A DNA stretch of 64,000 nt from Dipylidium caninum (GCA_017562135.1 QEYB01000466.1:186001-250000); one strand, 5' to 3'; shown: positions 12,649 to 26,600, counted from the first letter of the stretch. Notes: generated from the sequence alone by a model not told the origin. Numbers and translations are program-made.

Positions 12649-13800
12649 GCAGCTTGCGAACGAGATTCGAGGAGTTATCCGGTAAGGAGTCGGACGACAG
12701 CGGAGGACTCATCCGCTTCATCAAAAGAACGACCGCATGTTTGCGCGGTGTGTTCCTTCCGTTTCCAGCGCAACTCTGATCTACACAGACACATGTTCCT
12801 GCACACGGGAGTGAGACCATACGGCTGTAAATTCTGCAACCGTCGCTTCATTCTGCCCCGACGACTGTTAGCTCACGCCACTCGATTGCATGGGCCTGAG
12901 GGCTTGGCCTGGGCCACCACCTTCCTCTCTGGTCGTCCGCGTTCCCGCCGCTTCCTTTCCACTCCTGCTGCGGTTGGGTCGCTCACCTGTCACCTTTGTG
13001 GCGCCACCTGTAGCAGCGCCGGGAGTCTCCACTCTCATATGCGGATTCACACCGGTACAAAGACTTACGCCTGTCCGCACTGTAACCTCTCCTTTAGAAC
13101 CCCGATACAGCGCAAGCGTCACCTTCGCACATGTCAAAAGCGCTCGGTTGAAGAACCCACTGACCTTGACGCTGTACCCAGTGACCCGGTGTCCTTCGAC
13201 CTGACTACCTACCTCCTCGATTTTCAGCCGTCTAGTGGGTTTAAGGACCTTCTCACTACTGACACTTCAGCATTGCCTCTTCCCCCTCCTCAAACTTCAA
13301 CATCATCTCAAAAATACGTTAAATTGGACAATGAGGTGGGCACTTCGTCGAGTTATATTAGTCTTTGGCAGTGCAAACACTGTTTAGAAAATTTCACAAC
13401 TAACAAGGCTTTTGCAAAACATCATTGCTCTGCACAAATGCCGCATTCTCGTACTCTCCATCAACTCGATAGTGAACGCACCTTGGAGGTTCCTAACGGT
13501 CTCCGGCGCGGACCCCACCCATGTTCTACATGTCATAAACTGTTTTCACGACCTACTGACCTGCGACGCCATGAGCGCATACATTCGAATGCACGGCCTT
13601 TTGTCTGTGAAGTGTGTAACGCTCGGTTCTCACAAAGTGGAAGTCTCGCAATCCACAGGCGGACGCATGAGGAGACGCAACGGCGGTACAAATGTCGGCT
13701 CTGTGGTGCAGCTTTCTTCGTGCGCAGCAACATGCTTCGACACGTCGCCAGGATACACGGAGGAGCGGGCAGAAGGGGAGGTGCCGTGGCTCCCTCCTAA
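12649..13800 (+). CDS. C2H2 zinc-finger protein 2 (eight fingers)
   Basis: Probable transcription factor. The open frame reaches back to 12547 (candidate Mets at 12586 and 12598), but a good acceptor at 12647-12648 enters in phase 0, so the start may be in an upstream exon not identified. Fingers in order: HVCAVC, YGCKFC, LTCHLC, YACPHC (last ligand Cys, C2HC), WQCKHC (degenerate), HPCSTC, FVCEVC and YKCRLC. Linkers resemble the classical inter-finger TGEKP (TGVRPYG, TGTKTYA). A Pro/Ser/Thr-rich spacer separates fingers 1-4 from 5-8, so the protein has two DNA-reading modules. It ends with TAA at 13798-13800 after a Gly/Arg-rich tail. About 383 residues from the acceptor. It is same-strand with the first zinc-finger gene, but the finger sequences are not close copies. 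Confidence 0.85.
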   Translation, partial: AACERDSRSYPVRSRTTAEDSSASSKERPHVCAVCSFRFQRNSDLHRHMFLHTGVRPYGCKFCNRRFILPRRLLAHATRLHGPEGLAWATTFLSGRPRSRRFLSTPAAVGSLTCHLCGATCSSAGSLHSHMRIHTGTKTYACPHCNLSFRTPIQRKRHLRTCQKRSVEEPTDLDAVPSDPVSFDLTTYLLDFQPSSGFKDLLTTDTSALPLPPPQTSTSSQKYVKLDNEVGTSSSYISLWQCKHCLENFTTNKAFAKHHCSAQMPHSRTLHQLDSERTLEVPNGLRRGPHPCSTCHKLFSRPTDLRRHERIHSNARPFVCEVCNARFSQSGSLAIHRRTHEETQRRYKCRLCGAAFFVRSNMLRHVARIHGGAGRRGGAVAPS

Positions 13801-16292
13801 ACCCGCGTCATTTTGTATTATTTTGTAGAGATTTCTTCGTAATTTAATGCTTTCTTGGAGAATAGGCAGGACTGTTTCTCTCTTGCGTCTCGATGCTGCC
13901 TTCTGTACTGAAATGATTCTGAGTAGGTGGGTTTCACTTTCCAATTGCACTGAATTTGGTAGCATTTAGTGGGGAATACTTTTTTTGCAGCATGGTGGGC
14001 TGAAGCCCTTACTACCGATGTCAGGGCGATACTATTGGTTTATTACAACCTTAAAATGTTGCTAGATCTTAGAATTTCTTGGGGGTGAGAAATGTTTTTA
14101 AAATTCCCCGTTTGGAACTGGTGCGCTCTTAGGAAATGCATCATTGAAGCTGAATTGAGTTGCCAAGGGTTAACGGGAATTGTGGACTGACTTGGTCTCT
14201 GTCGGGACAGGCCAGTAACGGGGGAATATAATTTTTGCGGTCTGGTAATTTTCAGATAAATTAATTTGTTCTGGACAAGAGTCCCAGGCCTTTAAAGTGC
14301 GTTTAAGTACCTCCCTCCGGCCCAGGGCACAACATCCTTAAGAGATTGCCAAAGCCCTCTTTGTCCCAAGGTTAGAACAGAATCCCCATGGAAATTTTCG
14401 TGTTTTACTTAACTTTCGGTTAATACTGCACGCCTGTTGTAGTACTTTTTGCCAGGAGTATGTAACGATGCAAAAAACAAGATCAAGGTCATCGTCCCAC
14501 AGTCCTAATCCAAACTACAATCCACGCTGAAAACGATTAATACTCGCATTTTCTCACCATAAAAGTGCCAACTATGGAAAAAAGCAGACAGAAGTAATTT
14601 TGTATTTTGCATCATCAGGGATAAGATGCAACGACCATGGGGAAACCGATTCTGTCACGAATACAACAGCATTAGTTCTCATCATTGCGGTGGGTCGAGC
14701 CTTTTTTTTCATTCACACCTCACTGCGTCCATTCGTCGACTATTTTCTTCTCACAATTCGTAAAACTCTTTCTATCGGACAGAAGGAGGTGGTAGGGTAG
14801 TTTGCATTCCTTCATTCACCTGCTGCCACCACACAACGGAGGTTCCCATCACAGAGAGGTAGAAGAATAGGAAAAAGGAGAAGAAAGCTGCAACAATGCT
14901 TTTGCTTTTATTGCCCAAGAGAAAGAGGGATACTGAGTAATGCCAGAATTTATGTTTATGGCCTTGGCTGACTTAAGACTTGGTGACTTCTCATTTGCAA
15001 ATTAGCCTCGAATGGCACTGCAAACACGCCATTCCAGTTGAGCATTCTTATGGGCTTTTCAGCTTATAGTTAAAATGGTTTTTTACGGCTTTGTGATGGA
15101 GTTCCCTTAATTTATCTATACGACAGCTCGCCGTCATGATATTACTTTAGTTCATCTTATTTTCATAGCTTATGACAACACTTTGAGGGAACGAGGAAAA
15201 ACTTTGCTTTCCCATCTCTTAAACTCCTTTCGAGACTCGGTGTTATTTAATGGCTCCAATTGTTAATTATTAAATTGGGTTTTAAATCGGCTTCTTCGGC
15301 TAATGCGTGCTGATCGGTTAGCTGATGCTAAAAGTGGAAATTGCAATTTATAGATAGAAGTAGTTACAGTCTGCTTATTTTGTTGAATCTTTCATCTCTT
15401 CCCAGAGTATAATTATATTAACCATTGTAAAATTTAGAAAATATAAACCCGATTTTCCCCCCGGAAGTTACTCTTACTATATTTTGGCCTCGTAGATTTT
15501 GTAGTTATTTAAATAAATTAACGGCCTTTTCGGCCATTTAGCGGCATATTTCGGAATGTCTCTCAACAAGGCTATGCAGTCTCTATGACCTCGGACTAAT
15601 ATAAACGAAGTGGAAGCTTATAATTTTACCCCACTAACAACTGACACATAAAAAATGGTGATTTATCGTAATGAAAACTGGTTCACTTTTTGCTGCCGTC
15701 TTAAACACCTTTTTACAGTTAAACTCACACGCGAACTTACTTAATAGTCTCATTAAATACATAAAGGTGGAATGCTCCAAGAATACCATCGGTGGGTCTT
15801 CTTCGTCCCGTGCCATGGGCACTCAGACGATTGGGAATTCCACAAGAAATAAACCATATAATCAGTACGGCTTGTGAGTTCTTGCCGAATGTCGACGAGT
15901 CCTCGTAATTCCCCAGTTCTGACGAAATAATAACCCTTACTGACGTCTGTTTGGTCTCGAAAGAAGATGTTCTCCACCTTTCTTCATGCCAAGAGACGAG
16001 GCATTTGTGGAGTGCCTTCTGCTCGGTGTGTGTAACCACTTGACGAATATCATCGGACAGTAAAAAACGAGCTATTTAGCCTAATGTCGATGGATGAGCT
16101 GCGAAGCACGACAATGGACACTCTCGTAGTCTGGCTTTCGTTGTGTTCTTCTTTGCTCGTTCTCTCCTTTTCTGTCCACCTTAAGCCGGAGCTCGGAGCC
16201 GGGGTGTGTGTGAGCTCTTCCCCTGCTTCAGCATTGAGTTCCGGGTGGGGCGTCGAGGGGCAGCTTAAAGCATAAGTTGGAAAATCTTGATT

Positions 16293-16317
16293 GGGGGGAG
16301 GTGGGGGGGGGGGGAGG
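16293..16317 (+). repeat. G-rich tract, possible G-quadruplex
   Basis: Two long G runs (six and twelve) separated by AGGT, followed by AGG. The G density is enough for an intramolecular quadruplex, but no gene start is near. Confidence 0.5.
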
Positions 16318-19300
16318 CATTTGAATTGCGGTTTAAAAGTAATTAGGCATGGATGTAGTTAAAGCGACGTTTAACGCGGACAATTATGGGAACGGCTGAC
16401 GCTGAGAGATCTCCATCCGGTTATGTGGATGGACGAAAGAATCGTCAGAAGGCATTCGACTCTTGCAGCAATCATAAGAAAGCTTCATTTTACCTTATGC
16501 CCGAAAATATCCCCAAATACCACAAAGTGTGGCGTCAGCAGTGAGGAGGTTTGCACTTTTGGAGGGGGCAGGAGATACTGTCTCATCTCCTCTCCTACTC
16601 ATTCGTACTCTCTCGGTGTTTCTCCTTTTCGCCAAAATCAAGTGATTATCCAATTTTCTTGGAAATCTAGGCAAAGGTCGCCTTCGTAATAGACAATTCG
16701 AGAAATAGGTGAAGACAGAAAAGGAGATGACCAACTTTTTGCACCTAGAGACGACTCCTTCTCGTCAAGTCGCCACCGTATCAAGCTTCTTAGCAAGCCC
16801 AAAGTGGTGATTATTTTACCGGATAAAAACTATTTAAAGGGAAAGTTCTATTGCCTCCTTGGACTTTACCAAATACTCCTTCCGGGGGGAAAGGAAGGTT
16901 AACTCGGTGACATCGCGTAAAAGTGACACTTGTAAAGTTCAATTCGGTAAATTAAAATGTCAAAATTTGCTCAAGATGATTCATTGATGTTATGTGGCTG
17001 CAATTCATTGTCATCGCGTTCGGGCGAGGGGGGAGGAGGGGTGAGGGAGAGAACGTTTCACTGGTAAGTTAATTTTCGTTATCTTTTTAATATCCACTCT
17101 GAGTGGAGTTGAAAGTACAAAAACACGAAGCAGCCAAACCGTAAAATCGAGCTACGCCTCTCTGATAGGCGTTTTAAACGAAATCAAAGAAGTAAAACGT
17201 CTTCTTCAAAATATGGGCTTTTGTGATTGGAAGCATTGGAGACTCACTTTATGACAGGCAAGTGGCAGGATGTGGCAAATCGGCCACTTGTTTCAATTAT
17301 ATCTTGAACTGCACCGCACTAAAATTCTTCCTCACCGAGCGGCTCAGGGTCTCGCTGAAACACCGATTCGGTCTGCGATGCATTTGAAGTCTTTGACAGA
17401 CGAGTTCAGAGTCCAGAAAGGCGGTAAGGAGCCATATTCTTCCATTGGTATGGGAACTCGTGTAACCACAACCGATTTTAGTGGTTGATGGACGAAATCA
17501 GAAAGCACAGTTTAACTTGAATAACTTTCATGGCTGTGGACAAGCACAAATGAGTACTTCCCATCAGTCCCTTTAACTACCCCTTAGTATTGGAGAAGGC
17601 ATGTCCTTAATACCCCGGGAATTTCGGATATGATTAACTGAGATGAACAAATTTCTCAAGTTGATCTTCCTCCACAGTCTACACTCGTAGCCATTGCGGA
17701 TCAACAAACCTGCCGACTGCCACAACACCGAATAGCGTCACTACAGCGGTTCGTTTCATCAAGGCGCTAACTGATGTATAGGGGCAGGTGAATTCGTGGC
17801 GATAAACCCCTCCTTATCCACTCGCACGCTTTTACCGTAAACGGTTTACTCTGCATGTCTGAATGAGCCTCTAGCCTGTCCGACCAAACTCAATTGTGTG
17901 GAGTGCTCAAGTGGCGGCAGCAAACAAAAGTAGAAGGCCTAAAACTATGAAATCGTCAATTTTTGCGGCTTTTAGACGCTGTTACACCAGGAAACCATTA
18001 ATGCACACGATAATCGATTTGGGGACTGTTTACACGCATTTAAACAAGGATATGCGTGACAAGTGCAGGTAAAACAACCTTGTTAAAGACATTATTGTTG
18101 AAGTAAAAAAGAATATATGTCGACTTCGAATTTTTGGTATAATAAATTTGCAAGAAATTGCACAGAAAAATCTATGCTTAAGAAATGTGCTAATAATTGA
18201 ATATCTCCAAAGAGTAAGGAAGTATACACTCTCATGAAGAATCCCTCCTCGCGCACTATAATATTTCGCTATGGCGGCGCTGAATGCAGTTTATAGCCAA
18301 CACCTCCACTCTGTCAAGATAACTAACATCCCACGCACGTCACGGCCTAATTGAATCTTGTCCACTCAAGGCCAAAAACCGGGAAATGCGATGAAGCCAG
18401 TGAGGTTCGTGGGTGGATGAACGCATCCCACCATCCAACAGTACGCAATGGACGCTTAGTGGATCTTATACCTACGGGACTCGAACAGAATGCTAGTAAA
18501 ATCTGGGCAATAGCACATTCATCTCAACGTCGTGAAGACATCGTATGCCCAACTGGGAAATATAAACGTAGCCAGCGTGTCAGAGGTGATTAACCACCGC
18601 TTATCAGTTCATAATAGTCGAGTATGCCTTGATCCGGGAACTAAGATGACAAAAAATGAGCAAATGCTCCACAAAGCTTACTGGATATGTTGTTGGACTA
18701 GCAAATTATAGAATGAAGGCGCTTTTGCCACTTGGGCCATCGCGTGACCATGTACGGGGGGCTGGCATTTATTCGGCTGCAACATTGTCCAAGCTGTTGA
18801 CTTATCGAATTAAGTACGATTTATAATCCCGACATACGAATTAGACAGTCCAGAGACGGCTCGAGTGAATACACACACTAATGAAGCCGTTCTTGGCAAT
18901 GAAATCCTCTCATTCTCTCTCCCGCCTCATCGACTTTTCCTTTCCCTCCTTCCTTCAACTCAACTCCAGCTAATGAGACATGTCTGTCATTGGGATAACC
19001 GCCTCCAAGCAGAGCTCCCGTCCGCAGAGGCAGCACGGTTTCACCTTCGGTCTTCAATCAATTACATCCCCAAGGGTATACGGGGAAAACCACAAGTTGT
19101 GTGTGTAATTTCCTTCCTCCCTCCCTCGCTCCCCTCTTCTCCTCCCAACCCTCATGCCTCCTCTGCTCATCCCTCACCTGTCAATCGAGGAGTTATTCGC
19201 TCCAAATGGAAACAGTCTCTTCACAGCTCTGAGTCTGAAAGTATGTTGGCGGGAAGAAGATGCCGAATTTCTACTGCTTTCTCCAAGAGGAAGCAGTTCA

Positions 19301-20062
19301 GAGTCGAAACTGAGCCAGTGTCACTGTTTTAAGTCGTCTGTGGGTTAGAATCGCCCACAAAACGTCCCAATAGCTTGCATTTGCCTCGTTTGCGTAATTG
19401 GTGTTTTTTAACACTGGGACAGAAGAACCAGCCTCCCCCTTTTTACGCCTTTTGACATGCGATGTGGCTGGAAAAACGTCGACTCCGATTCACTTATGAT
19501 TTATTTATTTTGAAAGAGTGGCAAACCGCATGAAACAACTACGTTAATTTTAAATGGGTGAAAGGAAGCATCTGCGATGGTAGTTCGACACCTCCTGCAT
19601 TCTCCCTCTCCCCCCGTTCTCCCCTCCTTCCATCATACTCTCCTGGCGTCAGTTCTCGATGATCCGCATAACCACCGTCGGTCATATTTTCGAGGCGGGG
19701 GATCGAAGAAACCTCCAAGAGACAGGAAAGTAAAGTGGCGTTCTTCGTCACTTTGATGGGGGAAAGGTGGGAGAAGCCCTTATTCGGGTGATGTAAGGTC
19801 AGCGACTCCTGGATCTCATAACATTTGGCGTTTGCAACCACCCAGCTCCTTTGCATCAATTACAATCTGTTGACTGGCGTCGTGCGGCCGCTGTGCTGTC
19901 GTGGGTGAAAGTGGTTGACGCCATGCCAGTAGTCGCCTCGTTTTATTGGATGAAGAGATTTTATGCCTTTTCGGGGAAGTGGAAGGAGGTCTGCGATCGA
20001 ATGTCTGCTCATTAGGGCTTCATAAAAGTTGCCTCCTTGTAAAAGAGACGGTAAATCAAACG

Positions 20063-20187
20063 CACATACACACACACACACACGATTTTACCGTTCTTCA
20101 CGTCCACTTTATTTCATCGTCCAAATGACTCGGGCGATGCTCTCTCTCTCTCTCTCCTTCTCCACTCTCTCTCTCTCGCTCTCCCCC
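20063..20187. repeat. CA and TC microsatellites
   Basis: A (CA)n run at about 20063-20083 is followed by (TC)n runs at about 20140-20187, interrupted by short unique sequence. Simple repeats; no coding. Confidence 0.8.
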
Positions 20188-21845
20188 GCTTCCCTAATTT
20201 GATTAGTTTGTATTTTGCGTGTTGGATTTACTGAAATGCTGCCATCGTAGGAGCCGAATTTTGGACACTTTCGGATCACAGAGGACAGCATTGTCCCGGC
20301 CATGGAAGGTGATTGAGATCGTATGAAAAAGGCTGTCGATGTGAGTTGCTTCGAGAGGGACGCCGCGTGGTGACAACCAAACTGCCTCGCCGTCTTCGCG
20401 TCCGCCTGTCCCACGGAGCGTTGATTCGCCTCGCAGTTCATACGGACGGCCGGGCAGGGAAGGCGAGGGAAAGATGAAGGAGGAATGGCCAAGGGACGAA
20501 AGGCAGGCAGGCAGTCGGGCAAGCAGGCAGGCTAGAGAGGAAGAGAGGACGTTGATGGGAAAGTAGTTTTCTCGTCTCATTAAATTACTTACGACTTGGC
20601 TAACCGTCCCTCACAATAAATGACTATAAGGAAACATTTCCCTTTCTGTCAGACCAGACTCTTAAGCTTAGCCGTATTCCTCTCCCCCTCCTTTCCCCTC
20701 CGTCTTTTTTCATTTCATGAAAGTGTCAACTGTCCAGCGTAAAATTGCAGCCGACTTGGTAACCAGAGGATATTGCAGTATTCTCCATGCTGTCACGTAT
20801 ATGTGACATAGCGGCATCATGCGGATTTAAAAATAGACGGCGTACAATCTATTTGTCGCGCAGTTGTTTAAACTGAAGACAATAGAGTGGGTCGAAAGGA
20901 AGAAAAACCTCTCAGTGTTATGTGCCAAGATCTGCCGTGGGAGACTTGCGTCAATCGGCGCCTTCTTGAAATGGATTTCAGTGACAATGTTTCACATGTT
21001 TGATGGATAAAACTGAGCCTTTTTGGCCCAACTAGACGCAGAAGGAAAATGAAAGGAGGTGCCAGATGGGGAGGGGGCCGATGGGTGTTGGTAAACCAAA
21101 TTATTTCCATCCTGCAACGGGATCCTACCTCTTCGAAGGAGAAAAGTCCTCCGCGTTGCTCTCCATTTGAGTGACATTGATGCAAGAGGTCTTCAATGGA
21201 TTTGTCAAACGCCATGAGGGCTCGACAGAACACAGTCTGGCAGTTTAAACATGCGCTCATGCAGCTCAGGATGCTCTTTGGCTGATTCTGCAACTACTCT
21301 CGCCACGACCACTTTGACCTGATCTGACAGGTCGGCTGAAAACGCCGAGGATGAGCGACTCACCGGGAGATTGTCATGCTAGGAGAGTTGAACTGCCAAG
21401 ACAAGATGCTCACTCCAAGATCGTCGAAAAAAAACGTTGAAAAGTGGAATAATTTTCTTTTTTTTCTTCGAAAATGACTTGACAACTATGTGAATGACGA
21501 CTCTTGCGTGTACCGCTTATGGCTCCTCAATTAATGGCGAAGGTGATAACGTCGCAGGGAGATAAAGTGAGGCTCAAATCACCGGCCTCGGGACAAAAGA
21601 ACGCGCTGGTGAATATTCATCTAACGTGGGCATTCGCGGTACTTCTACTTCGTCGGTTGGCAAGTGACCAAAGACGGGAGGTGATGCGAAAGAGGGCGAA
21701 CGGGGCGGCGGTGGGGGCGAGGACCGGGGGCGGGAGGCGAGGGAGGGTGTGTGATTAAAAGGGAATCGGCCTGAAAAACACCCTCCTTTGGGGGGTTGAA
21801 CAGGCTTTTTTTTCGAGGTGCCACACTCTGCCAACTGCGATTCCC

Positions 21846-22500
21846 ACCTTCGAAGTATTTGATTTCTCCCCAAACGCAGGCAATTTTTCGTCCTGCAGCG
21901 ACTAATTTGGCCCTACGCGCTTTGCCCACCGAGAAGCCGAGTTGATGTTGGTGCGAATATCCTCCTTTTGAGGCAACAACCGAACAGCAGCAGCAGTTTA
22001 TTTCAAATTCGGCGAATGTGTTTCCCACTGCATTTGTACTGGCCACCAAATGAAGGTAACGAAGAATTGCCTAATTGGGTGGATAGAGAAAGAACCGAGG
22101 TTTTTGGGTTAAGGTTTTTCGAACTTTGCAGCCCCATTGTACTACACTTCAACCATCATCCAAGTGACATGTCTGTGAACAGGCAGTTTTGTTTGGAGCA
22201 CCACTGGAGTGCGGACAGCACTTTTCAGTAAGTTAAAATACAAGTTGCGAGCGGATTAGCCGCAGTAGGTGGTTCTCTCGAAACTCCTGCCCCGGTGGCG
22301 ACTAGCGCGAGACTGAAATAATTCAAGTTCGTTTGCTTGCCCTGCTACTTCTCGATTCTCACCTCAGGAGTATTTGATTTCTCCGCAAAACCCATGCATT
22401 TTTTTCCCTCGGTGCGAATGTCCCCTTTTGGGACAAAATCCAAACAGCAGCAGCCTATTTCGGACTCGACGACTGTGATCGTTTGCTTGCTCTGCTTCTA
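21846..22500 (+). repeat. Diverged direct duplication (two copies)
   Basis: Copy A (about 21846-22030) and copy B (about 22366-22500) share, in the same order, GTATTTGATTTCTCC, GGTGCGAATRTCC, CTTTTG and AACAGCAGCAGC, with small indels between. A second shared word, CGTTTGCTTGC.CTGC, occurs near 22328 and 22480. This is a local duplication of non-coding DNA. Confidence 0.6.
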
Positions 22501-23561
22501 CGTGGTTTTTGACGTAAGAACGACGCTGGCGAGAAGAGGAAGAAAACGAGATGGTGTGTTGTATCTCTACAAAGCGGTCCAACAAAGCTGTCTCTAGGGT
22601 CTCTTTAACCTCTCGCTCACATCTCGGAGCGGTTCCTGGTGTGGTAGGGAGAGGCAAAGTGGAAAGAGTCCCCACCAGCCAAACACACTGAGGTCACCAT
22701 ATTAGGATTTGTGAAATGGAAGGCTTGGGAGATCAAACGAGGCTCTGCCTTGACAGCCGGAGGCAAAGGGATGACATCGACGGGATATCTTAGACAAAGA
22801 AATCTTTCATAATGACATTTATGTGATACTGAAAGCATTGGCGTGACTTGTGTCCCACCGGTTTTAAGTTCGACCGAGTCAACACTCTTCTCTCGTTTTA
22901 TGCCTGCCAAATTGGCAGGATTGTTGGGCGAGTCAAAACAGCGCCAAAACCATTACCGGGATACACGATGACTGTCAAAAGGTCTGGTGCTTCTTGGTTA
23001 GGACGCGATTTCCCTCCTGCCTGCAACTTATTGGGACGCAGATGTTGCATAATGATAGGCGATATCACGGGGATCCCCTTCCCAAACTAACTCGTCTTTT
23101 CGAAATCAGGAGAGCTGATGTCTACGAGCCATCAGACTATCCATCATCCTCAAACATGGGATTACTCGGCCCAGAAGGACTTTCAACCTTATGTCAACTC
23201 AGTAACATGGTATCAAATGAGCGAATGTTTAGGGAAAATTACATAGGAGACCAGTGAAAATTTCGGCAATTGTTGGAGAAGGAGGTCTAGTCATAATAGT
23301 TTACATGGTGGAAATACTGGGGTGTTAAGACAGCCTGAGAAGGCACCCAAAAAACTGTTTAACTTCTGTGGAGGAGGTGATAGCAGTCAGATTATCGCAA
23401 TGATTGAGGAACTAGGCGTATTCATGAATCAGTGGGTGGACAAATCATCTACACCAGATGTGAATGCAATCTCGAGGAGTGGACATTTCAACTGGGATGG
23501 CGCACAGTCCAGAACCAAGGCAGCCAATCAGACGAGAGGACGAGAGGAAAATAACCAATGG

Positions 23562-23637
23562 GTGAGTGCGAAAATTCGTTGGAAATGCTACTCATTTTTC
23601 ATTCCTCTCATTCCCACACACATACACACACCTACAG
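23562..23637 (+). other. Probable 5'UTR intron of the collagen/C1q gene
   Basis: Donor gtgagtgcg at 23562 and acceptor cacacctacag ending at 23637 define a 76-nt intron just before the signal-peptide ATG. Splicing leaves an in-frame stop upstream of the start, so the preceding exon is untranslated. Confidence 0.55.
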
Positions 23638-23667
23638 GCCTATAGCCGTTGCCATTTTAAACGAGAA

Positions 23668-26600
23668 ATGCATTTGACCCTGGTACATCTCCACTTCATT
23701 ATTGTCCTATCCCTTCTCCAAATCGCCGTCATCCGCACCTCCAAATTCAACGATGAGACCGTCGCGACGTCCTCATCAAAGTCCCGCGCCAGTATATCAC
23801 AAACAGCCCTCACCGAGTGTCACCTGCAGGTCGAATGCACAGCTCCACCGCCTTCACATTCCACGATGGGCAGTAATGAGACCTCTGGAATGGTTCGGAA
23901 GATTCGTATTCCTGTGCGGGCAGCGAGGGGACCGCAGGGTCCCCGGGGCCTACGCGGACCTGCGGGGCCAAGAGGACCTCCAGGATTCAGTCCTGAAATC
24001 AACGACGATGTTGTCGCGAGTGAGTACTTTGATTTAATGAAAACGTGCTAATTCATAGAGTAGGTAAATTGACTAAAGAGCACTCGTAATTGCGCGGACG
24101 AGTGAGATGCCGAGGAGTTCATCCTCACAGTAAACACAAAAGTAGAGGAGGATCAATTCTGCTTTCACTGGCAGAAGTTCAAATGGCCGGTCTTCATTGC
24201 GGAGGCCCGAGTGGGGAAGAGAGGGAAGGGGAGAGTTTCCACCAGTTTTACGCCTAGATGTAAGGACAGTTTGTTGGAAGACGACAACCGCAGTGTAACT
24301 ATTTTTGGGTGAGTACTTTGGTCAAGGGTATTCCCGACTGCCTCTCACTTCGCCCCCATCCCGAGCCTTCGTCTCCCCTCCTCCACCAAGTAATTAGTCT
24401 CTGTAAATAGGCACGAATTAAGTCGGAGGGAGAAGAAACTTCAACCAAAATAGGCGTCGAGTGGCACAAGCATCGAGATTGGTGACTGGAAGCCGTTTTC
24501 TTCCCTCTTTCTTCCCTTCCGTACGCCCGTACGCCCGTACGTCCGTCCTTCCTCCTTCTGCACCACCCTCCCTCCCCACCTGCAACCTTCCCACTTGAGC
24601 TGAATGATTCAACTTCACAAAAGCCGTGACAATCTGATAAGCCGGAGAGCGCAGAGACTAGTAACTCTTTCTCCATCTAACTCAGAGCCTTGTCGGGGGA
24701 ATCGAGGCCTAAGCAGATGTGCCACTCCCATTGCCCCGGGGAAAGAAGTTGTAAATGGCAGTTGGTGAAAAGGGCTTCCAGGGGGAGGCTAAAGGGATCG
24801 CGATATTATCACCCGCGAGGTTAACAAATCGCAAAAAGGTTTTTTTTCAAGATAGCGCGCTTGAATTTAAATGGGAAAAATAGCATTGAATGAAGAGGGG
24901 ACTCTTATCAGATCACGCCTTTTCGAGGTAGAATGGCTGACCCGAGACCCTCGGATTGTGAAAGGCTTTTGTTAGGACTCGTCCGCCCGCCCAACCACTC
25001 GCTGTTCTTCTTCTGCTCCTCCCATCATCTTTTCTTTTCTTACGTTCACCGTCAAATTCTGGTATCACCTCACTTTCAACCAAAAAGTGAGATTATTCAT
25101 CGCCATTAATTCACAGTAATTACTGGAGGAGGCGGTAGGAAGTCTGTAATCCTAATCTTCTCTCGACAGTTAAATCCACATGAAGAGGAGGTGGAAGGGC
25201 ATGACACCCGAGTCAAGACGGTATATACAGACAAAAGAGGCTCCTGGCAGTCTAGTAGACACACTGTTAACCTGTGTAGAGGCGATAGGAAGTCTGTACT
25301 CCTGATCCACGATGAATGCCATCGAGGACACACATACTGACAGGAGGAGGAGTAGTTGGACTAAGTGTTCGCCTTATTCTAAGGGGAGAATGGGTTAAGA
25401 ACGAGGCGAGACTGTGGATCACTTCCTTGTCTGACAGGCCGTCAAGGGCTCTTTTCTTTGTAAGTGGCACTGTGGGTTCTCGCAGATACTTCAACCGCAG
25501 AGAGGAGTAAAAACTGTTTAAGTGAAAGTACCAGTCTTCAGTTCCACTGTTCTTCGGATTTGGTTGATTGTGGAAGAAACCCTCTGTCCGACCATATTCG
25601 TCACCGTGGCGAGGGACTTGGACTTCAACACCTTCACTCGACAGTCGAATCCACACGAAGAGGAGGCGGAAGGGCGTGTCACCAGGGTCAAAGAAGTAAA
25701 AGAGACTCCTGGCAGACGAGTTGACGTGTGTAGAATTTCGAGGCAGTTTTGGGTAGAGACAGTCTTCCTCGAAACACTAATTTCATCCTCACTATGCAAC
25801 AATTCACTCTGTGACAAACATAAGGAAGAAGATCTAGATTGCCAGAGATTTATACGATCCTTCACCTGCAGTCGAAGAGAGGTGTGGGAAAGGTTGACAA
25901 AACTCACGTAAACGGACACAGTGAGGCTAAGAAATGCGGCAAAAACAACTCAACATGAGAAACCGTTTATTCTTTTGTTGATATAAAGGTGGAAACGCCG
26001 GAGACTGTGTTCACCTTGTCAACCAGACCACCTGCTGCTTCATTCTGCCCTCTCATTATGCAACTGTCCCCTTTCTGCCCGATTTTCTCATCTCGCCCAG
26101 CGCCTTCACTCACTCTTTAGTCGCTAAGACTGGATTTTTATCAAAGAAGAAGGCGAAAATCCGGTCTGGGTGCCGAAATGTGGACATCGACTGTACAAAT
26201 CGCCTAGTTAAGGAGAAATTTAGTGGGTCGTGACCTCTTTGTGGACGTTACTCTGGCTTCTGACCATGGGGACGAGAAATCACATGCTTCTCATTCCCTC
26301 CATCGCGGTAGATTACAGGCGGGAGATCAAATTATACTTCCTGGTGAGAAAGTTCCGTTTGATGCACCAACAGAGGCGGGCTTTCAACTAAATTGGATTA
26401 AGTCATAATCCCGCAGCCTGGAGACAAATGTTTTAGAGTGACTTTGGGCTAAACAAAGGCCCATTTTTCGATGAGGTGACTTGCATTTGGCAAGGAACGC
26501 GTGGCGGATGCATAAAACAGGGAAAACCCCTCCACATCGCACCACGCATCGTCATTCGTTTACCCGAAGACGCTTTTAGACAGTTTGTGACAAAAGTCCG

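Larger units (their letters stand above)
13801..23320. other. Large intergenic region
   Basis: About 9.5 kb with no gene recognised. Open frames here, up to about 155 codons (18865-19332), are Ser/Pro-rich low-complexity translations without domains or paired splice sites. The region holds a G-rich tract (16293-16317), CA and TC dinucleotide runs (20063-20187), GC-rich purine/pyrimidine-skewed stretches (21660-21750) and a local duplication (21846-22030 and 22366-22500). Upstream exons or control elements of the collagen/C1q gene could lie in it. Confidence 0.55.

Noticed and set aside
10741..12660. Joining the two zinc-finger genes into one across the mariner copy (donor at 10750, acceptor at 12648)
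   Set aside because: The donor follows the stop codon by one base and the phases disagree, so the join would not extend the protein.
18865..19332. 155-codon plus-strand open frame in the intergenic region
   Set aside because: Ser/Pro/Leu-rich low complexity, no ATG start at the frame's beginning, no splice partners and no recognisable domain.
21645..22049. Long overlapping frames in GC-rich DNA near 21.6-22.0 kb
   Set aside because: They are by-products of base skew (Arg/Gly/Pro runs) on both strands.
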